Origin: Propionibacterium sp.
Lineage (GTDB): Bacteria; Actinomycetota; Actinomycetes; Actinomycetales; Actinomycetaceae
Length of the DNA stretch: 9,523 bases
Assembly: GCA_030460725.1 (NCBI GenBank)
Contig: JAKECL010000039.1
Location: 1 to 9,523, forward strand
Direction: 5' to 3'
Part shown: positions 1-4,672 of the stretch, in pieces
Layout: every line of letters starts with the position of its first letter
Numbering within the stretch: the first letter of the stretch is position 1
Position numbers and translations under genes: made by a program
Notes under the pieces: model-generated
Database searches by the model: none
Seen by the model: only the letters and a program-made list of their open reading frames with translations
What the model was told of the DNA's origin: nothing

Positions 1-1290
1 CCCGTGCCCCTCCTTGAACCACTCCATGAGGGTGAAGATCTTGAAGGTCGACCCCACCTGGAAGGTGCCGTCGGCGGCGAAGTTGTACATGGTCTGTGTG
101 CCGTTGCCGGAGTCGGTGTCATAGGCCGTGTTCTGTGCCATCGAGAGGATCTTGCCTGTCCCGGGCTCCACCGAGGTGATGACACCGTTCACGACCCCCG
201 ACGTCGAGGACGTGGGGTTTGCGTTGGCCAGGGTGGAGACGGCGGCGTCCTGCTTGCCCTTGTCGATGGTGGTGTGGATGGTCAGGCCGCCACTGTCGAG
301 CAGGCGTTGGCGGTCCGTATCCGTCTCGCCGTAGGTCTCGTCGGCCAGGAAGTCAGAGATTGCGTGCTCGCAGAAGTAGGCCATGTCCCCCGCACCTGAG
401 CAGCCCTGGGGCTTCTGGTCAGGCTTGAGCATGGATTCCACGGTGGTCGCCACGATCTCGTCATGGTCCTGCTGGGTGATGGTGCCCTCGGACAGGAGCA
501 CGTCGGCCACCGTGTCCCGGCGCGTCTGGGCCGCCTCTGGGTGGGTCAGTGGGTCGTACTCCACCGGGGACTGGACCAGGCCCGCCAGAAGGATGGCCTC
601 CGACATGGTGAGCTCATTGGCCGACTTCGAGAAGTAGAGGCGGGAGGCGGCTTCCACCCCGTAGGTCGTGGGTCCGAAGGGAGCGATGTTGAGGTAGCCG
701 GTGAGGATCTGGTCCTTCGACATCTGCGTCTCCAGGGCCATGGCGTACTTCGACTCACGCAGCTTGCGTTCCGTGGTCGGAGCTGTGGCCGCCATGACCT
801 GGTCGGGATCGCCCTCCTGCTGTCCCTTCTCCAACAGCATGTTGCGGACGTACTGCTGGGTGATGGTCGAGGCACCCTGGGTGCCACCGTCATCGGAGAG
901 GTTGTTGACCAGGGCACGTGCCATGCCCTCGGGGTCCACGCCGTGGTGCTGGTAGAAGCGCTTGTCCTCGATGCCCACGATCGCCTGCTTCATGACGTCG
1001 GCGATCTTGTCGGAGGGGACCACGATGCGCCGCTTGTCGTAGAAGCGCGCGATGACATTGCCGGAGGAGTCCAGCATGACGGACTCCTCGGCGGGCTCGA
1101 CGATCTGGAGGTCTGCGGGCAGGTCCTCGAAGACCGAGGGAACCGTCTTGGCGACCACGCCGGCAGAGCCTGCCAGGGGCACCATCAGACCTGCCGCGAG
1201 CACGCCGGTGAGACCGGCGACACAGAGGAAGGCCAGCAGCAGGGCGACCAGCTGGAGGGGCGTGATCGAGCGGGAACGGGGCGAGGACAT
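1..1290 (-). CDS. Class A penicillin-binding protein (GT51 glycosyltransferase + transpeptidase), 3' part outside the window
   Basis: Bifunctional peptidoglycan synthase anchored in the cytoplasmic membrane: it polymerises lipid II and cross-links the peptides outside the cell. The 430 visible codons read from an ATG at 1290. A single N-terminal membrane helix spans about residues 11-44. The GT51 domain follows with its usual motifs: EDKRFYQHHG at 108-117 (E108 is the expected catalytic Glu), GASTITQQ at 139-146, RKLRES at 175-180, GYLNIAPFG at 198-206 and the ILLAGLVQSP segment at about 233-242. The transpeptidase domain begins near residue 340 and the frame leaves the window just after GSTFK, where S414 and K417 form the S-x-x-K active site. 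The KTG and SxN motifs and any PASTA domain lie outside. Divergence from a WhiB4/WblA-type gene is the arrangement of M. tuberculosis ponA2, so it is probably the ponA2 counterpart. The start has no Shine-Dalgarno but a -10 box 6 nt upstream. Confidence 0.96.
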   Translation of the reverse strand, partial: MSSPRSRSITPLQLVALLLAFLCVAGLTGVLAAGLMVPLAGSAGVVAKTVPSVFEDLPADLQIVEPAEESVMLDSSGNVIARFYDKRRIVVPSDKIADVMKQAIVGIEDKRFYQHHGVDPEGMARALVNNLSDDGGTQGASTITQQYVRNMLLEKGQQEGDPDQVMAATAPTTERKLRESKYAMALETQMSKDQILTGYLNIAPFGPTTYGVEAASRLYFSKSANELTMSEAILLAGLVQSPVEYDPLTHPEAAQTRRDTVADVLLSEGTITQQDHDEIVATTVESMLKPDQKPQGCSGAGDMAYFCEHAISDFLADETYGETDTDRQRLLDSGGLTIHTTIDKGKQDAAVSTLANANPTSSTSGVVNGVITSVEPGTGKILSMAQNTAYDTDSGNGTQTMYNFAADGTFQVGSTFKIFTLMEWFKEGHG

Positions 1291-1296
1291 GACCCA

Positions 1297-1302
1297 AGGA
1301 TA
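1297..1302 (-). promoter_or_regulatory. -10 box of the PBP gene (TATCCT), predicted leaderless
   Basis: Read on the minus strand, TATCCT matches the actinobacterial SigA -10 pattern TANNNT and is followed by exactly 6 nt and then the ATG at 1290. Transcription would start at or within a base of the A of ATG. No good -35 box is visible about 17 bp further upstream. Confidence 0.55.
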
Positions 1303-1415
1303 CGTGGCGGGTCCACCGGATGGGCCCTGTGCCTCCCCAGGGCGCTCCCGGTCCCCACACATGGGCCTCTTGTCCCACTTCAGGCGATATGCGCCGGTCA
1401 CGGTGCACTCCGGGA

Positions 1416-1445
1416 TTGGAGTTCACCACGCAGTGTGTGTATGGT
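1416..1445 (+). promoter_or_regulatory. whiB promoter: TTGGAG - 18 bp - TATGGT
   Basis: The -35 candidate TTGGAG (1416-1421) and the -10 candidate TATGGT (1440-1445) are separated by 18 bp, a near-consensus housekeeping promoter. Transcription would start near 1452 and give a leader of about 36 nt that includes a GGAG Shine-Dalgarno element ending 7 nt before the ATG at 1488. The -10 box lies inside the Crp-like site at 1434-1449. Confidence 0.6.
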
Positions 1446-1449
1446 CACA
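1434..1449 (+). promoter_or_regulatory. Crp/GlxR-like operator over the whiB -10 box
   Basis: TGTGTGTATGGTCACA matches the TGTGA-N6-TCACA dyad bound by Crp and GlxR at 9 of 10 arm positions; only the fifth base differs (T for A). It also fits the mycobacterial Crp core GTG-N8-CAC. Because it covers the predicted -10 box (1440-1445), bound protein should block RNA polymerase, so repression is the simplest reading. A Crp/GlxR-family gene lies about 0.7 kb away at 2185-2868. Binding is inferred, not shown. Confidence 0.6.
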
Positions 1450-1487
1450 TACGTGGAGGTCATGGGCGACCCGATACGGAGTGGAAC

Positions 1488-1826
1488 ATGAACACATCAG
1501 TCGAGGATGACCAGAGTTGGGCAGCGCGGGCCCTGTGTGCCTCCGCCGAACCCGACGCACTCTTCGTCCAGGGGGCGAGCCAACGCCAGGTGAGGATGCG
1601 GTGCATGGCGTGTGAGGTGCGCCTGGAGTGCTTGGCCGATGCCCTGCAGGCGGAGGCGAACTTCGGGGTGTGGGGAGGTCTCACGGAACGCGAGCGCCGG
1701 GCCCTTCTGCGCCACTACCCGACGGTCGAGGACTGGGGCGAGTGGTTGGCCACGTCGGAGGACCCGCTGGCCCTGGAGATCCGCTCGCCCGGGGTACCCC
1801 GCGTCCTGGCCCACGTCCGGTCCTGA
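1488..1826 (+). CDS. whiB4: WhiB-family iron-sulfur transcriptional regulator, WhiB4/WblA type
   Basis: 112-residue cytoplasmic regulator. The four cysteines that hold the [4Fe-4S] cluster are C17, C39, C42 and C48 (C-x21-C-x2-C-x5-C), followed by the G-[V/I]-W-G-G turn as GVWGG at 60-64 and the TERERRALL helix at 66-74. The segments around PDALFVQGA (22-30) and FGVWGGLTER resemble WhiB4 and WblA more than other WhiB classes, and the gene is divergent from a class A PBP, as whiB4 is from ponA2. In the family, cluster loss or oxidation (WhiB4) changes DNA binding and tunes oxidative-stress response; WblA controls development in Streptomyces. The start is supported by GGAG upstream. The C-terminal tail after W86 is acidic to neutral, with only R99, R105 and R111, and lacks the Lys/Arg cluster that follows in many WhiB proteins. 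The upstream Crp-like site suggests Crp control. Confidence 0.95.
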   Translation: MNTSVEDDQSWAARALCASAEPDALFVQGASQRQVRMRCMACEVRLECLADALQAEANFGVWGGLTERERRALLRHYPTVEDWGEWLATSEDPLALEIRSPGVPRVLAHVRS

Positions 1827-1866
1827 GCGGCGCCGGATCGACGAGGGCGGCCGCTGAGTGCCCGGA

Positions 1867-1872
1867 TAGGAT
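1867..1872 (+). promoter_or_regulatory. -10 box of the DUF4177 gene (TAGGAT), predicted leaderless
   Basis: TAGGAT fits TANNNT and ends 6 nt before the ATG at 1879, so the transcript should begin at the start codon. There is no Shine-Dalgarno sequence in the intervening GACGCC. The gene therefore probably has its own promoter rather than depending only on read-through from whiB. Confidence 0.6.
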
Positions 1873-1878
1873 GACGCC

Positions 1879-2037
1879 ATGACGAAATGGGAGTACTCCA
1901 CGATTCCGCTGCTCACCCACGCCACCAAGGCAATCCTGGACCAGTGGGGCCAGGACGGGTGGGAACTGGTCCAGGTGGTCCCCGGGCCGACCGGTTCGGA
2001 CAATCTGGTGGCCTACCTCAAGCGCCCCATCGACTGA
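1879..2037 (+). CDS. DUF4177 small protein, 52 residues
   Basis: Short soluble protein beginning MTKWEYSTIP and ending KRPID. The aromatic start (W4-E5-Y6), the central amphipathic helix (about residues 14-25, LDQWGQDG) and the strand GWELVQVVP at 28-36 followed by an N-L-V-A-Y-L strand form the DUF4177 pattern, a small beta-alpha-beta-beta fold whose biochemical role is unknown. M. tuberculosis has a comparably small protein, Rv3678A, in the same interval between whiB4 and crp, so position and pattern agree. It has no signal peptide or membrane helix. The ATG at 1879 is fixed by the -10 box 6 nt upstream and by the conserved N-terminus. It is too short for many gene finders. Function is not known. 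Confidence 0.88.
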   Translation: MTKWEYSTIPLLTHATKAILDQWGQDGWELVQVVPGPTGSDNLVAYLKRPID

Positions 2038-2099
2038 GCCGACGGTGAAGTCCCGGGTTGCTGGGCTGTCCCGGGGAAGTCGTACGGTTCTTCGCTCCG

Positions 2100-2114
2100 G
2101 GGGTCGCTGACCCC
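2100..2114. terminator. Small hairpin downstream of DUF4177
   Basis: GGGGTC (2100-2105) and GACCCC (2109-2114) pair perfectly around the triplet GCT. It lies 26 bp upstream of a much larger hairpin and may help end the DUF4177 transcript. No U-tract follows. Confidence 0.35.
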
Positions 2115-2139
2115 ATCGGGGACACAGCAGGCAAGGTGA

Positions 2140-2174
2140 CGCCCTCGGGACCCGCACAGCGGGTCCCGAGGGCG
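2140..2174. terminator. Bidirectional terminator hairpin between DUF4177 and crp
   Basis: A perfect 16-bp stem (2140-2155 with 2159-2174) closes on a 3-nt ACA loop, between two convergent genes: DUF4177 ends at 2037 and crp ends at 2185. Outer arms GACACAG (2121-2127) and CTGTGTC (2178-2184) can pair around it. Neither side has a T-run, which is common for actinobacterial intrinsic terminators. It should serve both strands. Confidence 0.8.
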
Positions 2175-2184
2175 ATCCTGTGTC

Positions 2185-2868
2185 TCAGCGTGCGCGTCGG
2201 GCCAGGCGGTCGACGTCCAGCAGGGTCACGGCGCGACCCTCCAGGCGGATCCATCCGCGCGACACGAAGTCAGCCAACGACTTGTTGACCGTCTCGCGTG
2301 AGGCGCCCACGAGCTGGGCCAGTTCCTCCTGGGTGAGGTCGTGGGGGACGTGGACGCCCTCGTCGGTGGGGGTGCCGAAGCGGTCCGCCAGGTCCAGGAG
2401 AGCCTTGGCGACGCGCCCGGGGACGTCGGAGAAGACCAGGTCGGACAGGGACTCGTTGGTGCGGCGCAGGCGCTGGGCCAGGGCGCGCAGCATGTGCTTG
2501 GCCAGTGTCGGGTTCGCGTCCAGGATCCCCATGAGGTCGTGGTGGTCCAGGTAGAGCAGGGTCGCAGGCGAGACCGCAGTGGCGGTGGTGGAGCGCGGGC
2601 CCGGATCGAAGAGGGTGAGTTCACCGATGATCTCGCCTGGTCCGAGCACGGCCAACAGGGACTCGCGACCATCGTTGGAGGTGTGGCCGAGCTTCACCTT
2701 GCCCTCGGTGATGATGTAGAGGCGGTCGCCGAGGTCGCCCTCGTCGAAGAGGGTCTCCCCACGACGCAACGTTGTGCGACCCATCTTCGACTGGAGGGAG
2801 GACTGCTGGTCCTCGTCGAGCCCGTCGAAGAGGGGTACCTGGCTGATGATGTTGCCGTCAGGGAACAT
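2185..2868 (-). CDS. crp: Crp/GlxR-family cyclic-nucleotide-dependent transcriptional regulator
   Basis: 227-residue homodimeric DNA-binding regulator, the counterpart of M. tuberculosis Crp (Rv3676) and Corynebacterium GlxR. The N-terminal cyclic-nucleotide-binding domain (about 1-115) contains GDRLYIITEGKVKL (47-60) and the phosphate-binding cassette PGEIIGELTLFDPGPRSTTA (77-96); E83, R92 and S93/T94 are the residues expected to hold cAMP. A dimerisation helix runs to about 145. The winged helix-turn-helix (about 178-207) has recognition helix SRETVNKSLADF at 190-201, the class that reads TGTGA-N6-TCACA. The ATG at 2868 is preceded by GGAG with 4 nt spacing. It is divergent from nth and convergent with DUF4177. 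A matching operator lies over the whiB promoter and a weaker one in its own upstream region. It acts in the cytoplasm as a global regulator in relatives. Confidence 0.95.
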   Translation of the reverse strand: MFPDGNIISQVPLFDGLDEDQQSSLQSKMGRTTLRRGETLFDEGDLGDRLYIITEGKVKLGHTSNDGRESLLAVLGPGEIIGELTLFDPGPRSTTATAVSPATLLYLDHHDLMGILDANPTLAKHMLRALAQRLRRTNESLSDLVFSDVPGRVAKALLDLADRFGTPTDEGVHVPHDLTQEELAQLVGASRETVNKSLADFVSRGWIRLEGRAVTLLDVDRLARRAR

Positions 2869-2948
2869 GTCTCTCCAAACTCCGTTTCTGGGTCAGGTCC
2901 GGGTCCGGGGGTCGGTTCCCGACCGGATGACGCCCATTGTGTCGCAAG

Positions 2949-2964
2949 TGTGACCGTCGCCACC
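2949..2964 (+). promoter_or_regulatory. Weak candidate Crp site in the crp-nth intergenic region
   Basis: TGTGACCGTCGCCACC has a perfect left half (TGTGA) and a poor right half (CCACC for TCACA), and it fits the looser core GTG-N8-CAC. It is centred about 56 bp upstream of the predicted nth start and about 89 bp upstream of the crp ATG. Crp/GlxR proteins often control their own gene, which makes the position plausible, but the match alone is weak. Confidence 0.25.
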
Positions 2965-3000
2965 ACCCATTGGGCTGCGTGTGCCTCACGTCATCACCCC

Positions 3001-3006
3001 TATTAT
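3001..3006 (+). promoter_or_regulatory. -10 box of nth (TATTAT), predicted leaderless
   Basis: TATTAT is a near-perfect -10 box and ends 6 nt before the GTG at 3013. This spacing decides the nth start: the reading frame is open far upstream, but the homologous part of the protein begins here and the transcript would begin at the GTG. No clear -35 is present. Confidence 0.65.
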
Positions 3007-3012
3007 GCCTGC

Positions 3013-3675
3013 GTGGATCCCTCATCAGCGCATTCCCGTGCCCTCGAGGTGGTCCGGCGCCTCGCAGCGACCTATCCGCAGGCCCACACCAGCCTGGACC
3101 ACCACTCAGCATTCGAGCTCCTGGTGGCGACGGTCCTGTCCGCACAGACCACCGATGCCCGAGTCAACACCGTCACCCCGGAACTGTTCCGACGCTGGCC
3201 TGATCCCGTTGCCCTGGCAGCTGCGGCTCCCGTGCAGGTCGAGGCGGTGGTGCGACCTCTCGGGTTCCAGCACAGGCGCGCCACACAGGTGGTGGCCCTG
3301 GCCGCGGCACTGGTGGCGGACTTCGGCGGGGAGGTGCCAGGGGATGCGAAGTCACTGGAATCCCTGCCCGGTGTGGGGCGCAAGACAGCCAATGTGGTGC
3401 GTGGGAACTGGTTCGGGGAGCCTGCCCTCACGGTCGACACCCATGTGGGTCGCCTGGCACGCAGGTTGGGGTGGACCCGGGCCACGGACCCCGGGCGTGT
3501 CGAGCGGGAGGTGTGTGCGCTGCTGCCCGGAGTCGACTGGACGCAGTTGTCACACGAGCTGATCTGGCACGGTCGGGCGGTGTGCCACTCACGTGGACCG
3601 GACTGCGGACACTGCGTGGTCGCAGACCTGTGTCCGTCCGCGGGGTCGGTGGCCCCGGATCACTCGACCCGCTGA
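3013..3675 (+). CDS. nth: Endonuclease III, DNA glycosylase/AP lyase
   Basis: 220-residue base-excision repair enzyme that removes oxidised pyrimidines and cleaves the resulting abasic site. The helix-hairpin-helix motif LPGVGRKTANVV spans 118-129 with catalytic lysine K124, and the catalytic aspartate is D142 in TVDTHVGR (140-147). The C-terminal [4Fe-4S] loop has C191, C198, C201 and C207 (C-x6-C-x2-C-x5-C), all intact. Spacing and numbering are offset by only +4 from E. coli Nth (K120, D138), so it is full length. The GTG start is chosen because of the TATTAT box 6 nt upstream and the normal protein length; the frame stays open to 2341 but that extension is antisense to crp. It is divergent from crp, as in mycobacteria, and its 3' end faces the hydrolase gene. 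Confidence 0.97.
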   Translation: MDPSSAHSRALEVVRRLAATYPQAHTSLDHHSAFELLVATVLSAQTTDARVNTVTPELFRRWPDPVALAAAAPVQVEAVVRPLGFQHRRATQVVALAAALVADFGGEVPGDAKSLESLPGVGRKTANVVRGNWFGEPALTVDTHVGRLARRLGWTRATDPGRVEREVCALLPGVDWTQLSHELIWHGRAVCHSRGPDCGHCVVADLCPSAGSVAPDHSTR

Positions 3676-3684
3676 ATCGCGGAG

Positions 3685-3700
3685 CGGTGCTGGTGCACCG
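3685..3700. terminator. Hairpin between convergent nth and hydrolase genes
   Basis: CGGTGC (3685-3690) pairs with GCACCG (3695-3700) around TGGT, beginning 10 nt after the nth stop codon. A second GC-rich fold follows at 3707-3724 (CCGGGGG...CCCC-T-CCGG, one bulge). Together they probably end both convergent transcripts. No T-run is present. Confidence 0.45.
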
Positions 3701-3740
3701 AACACTCCGGGGGTTCCCCTCCGGTTCTCCGGGGCTCCCC

Positions 3741-4667
3741 TCAGTGCTCGCGGGGTGGCACGGAGGACAGCTGGCGCAGGATCTCCGCGGCCAGACCGGC
3801 GGGGTCCTCCTCCGGGGGGAAGTGGCCACACCCGTGGAGGGTGCGTGCGGAGTAGCGGCCGGAGACCCAGCGGGCGTCCTCGTGGTAGTCCGTGGGTCGC
3901 AGGAAGGAATCCTGACCCCCGTGCACCGAGAGGACCGGGACCTTCACCGTCGTGGCCAGGGCACGCCGCGCCGCCAGCGAGAGGTGGCGTGCGGCCGCTG
4001 CGGAGTCCACTGCGGCGGAGGCAGCGAATGACCGTGTGAGTGCCGCGCGGTACCGACCGGCCCCGGCCACCAGGGATGCGCGGTTGGCGGGTGCCGCCCA
4101 GGTACGCAGCATCCCGTCGACCAGTTTCCCGTTCTCCAGCAGATGGATGCGCCGCAGGGGGATCTCCAGTCGCAACGCCAGCAGAGCACCACCCGAGAAC
4201 AGGGAACTGATGCCGCGTGAGGGCTGGGACAGGGGATGGGGTGCCACCACGGTGGTGACCGACCGCAGGGACACGGGGTCCTGCGCACCGATCATCCAGG
4301 CCACCGCCCCTCCCAGACCCACGCCGACCACGGAGAACTGTGCGATCCCCATGGCGGAGACCACGGCCGTGACGTCGCGGGCCAGTTGCGTGAGGTCCGG
4401 GTCGTCACGCTGCAGGTCCGAGGTGCCGAATCCCCGCAGGTCCAGGGCCACGACTCGGTGTCCGGCCTCGGACAGCAACGGGATGACCTCGTGGAAGGAC
4501 CACCAGAAGAAGGGGAAGTCGTGGAGGAGGACCACGACGTGTTCGCTGTCCTGGGGCCCCGCGTCCGCCACGTGGAAGGACGCGCCGGCCGCCGAGATGC
4601 GCCGGTGTGTCCAGGGGCCCTTGGGCTCCAGGAGGGACCGCGGGACGGGGGGACGATGGTGGGCCAC
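3741..4667 (-). CDS. Alpha/beta-hydrolase-fold protein, EphE-like position, nucleophile replaced by glycine
   Basis: 308 residues from a GTG at 4667. The oxyanion segment LLHDFPFFWW (47-56) corresponds to the HGFP motif of epoxide hydrolases and haloalkane dehalogenases, with D50 in place of Gly. LRGFGTSD (77-84) is the usual DxRGxGxS strand-helix turn. The nucleophile elbow reads V-G-V-G-L-G-G at 114-120, so the nucleophile site (normally Asp or Ser in G-x-Nu-x-G) is G117, codon GGT at 4317-4319. The acid-site region GGQDSF (250-255) and the histidine GCGHFPPEEDP (279-289, H282) are retained. The fold is clear, but classic hydrolysis through a covalent intermediate looks impossible, so it may be non-catalytic or work differently. 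In M. tuberculosis ephE (Rv3670) occupies this part of the neighbourhood, which supports homology. Its start lies 5 nt after the upstream stop codon, so it is translationally coupled. No signal peptide is seen. Confidence 0.85.
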   Translation of the reverse strand: MAHHRPPVPRSLLEPKGPWTHRRISAAGASFHVADAGPQDSEHVVVLLHDFPFFWWSFHEVIPLLSEAGHRVVALDLRGFGTSDLQRDDPDLTQLARDVTAVVSAMGIAQFSVVGVGLGGAVAWMIGAQDPVSLRSVTTVVAPHPLSQPSRGISSLFSGGALLALRLEIPLRRIHLLENGKLVDGMLRTWAAPANRASLVAGAGRYRAALTRSFAASAAVDSAAAARHLSLAARRALATTVKVPVLSVHGGQDSFLRPTDYHEDARWVSGRYSARTLHGCGHFPPEEDPAGLAAEILRQLSSVPPREH

Positions 4668-4672
4668 CGCGC

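Noticed and set aside
463..1491. Long plus-strand open frame (342 codons) opposite the PBP gene
   Set aside because: The minus strand of the same region encodes clear GT51 and S-x-x-K motifs in order. The plus-strand translation has no motif and is a by-product of high GC.
2979..2990. GTG-x-CCTCAC dyad just before the nth -10 box as a Crp site
   Set aside because: The arms are too close together for the GTG-N8-CAC spacing of Crp/GlxR.
2341..3012. N-terminal extension of the nth frame, starting at an ATG at 2341
   Set aside because: It would be antisense to crp and double the normal Nth length. The TATTAT box and GTG at 3013 give the normal 220-residue protein.
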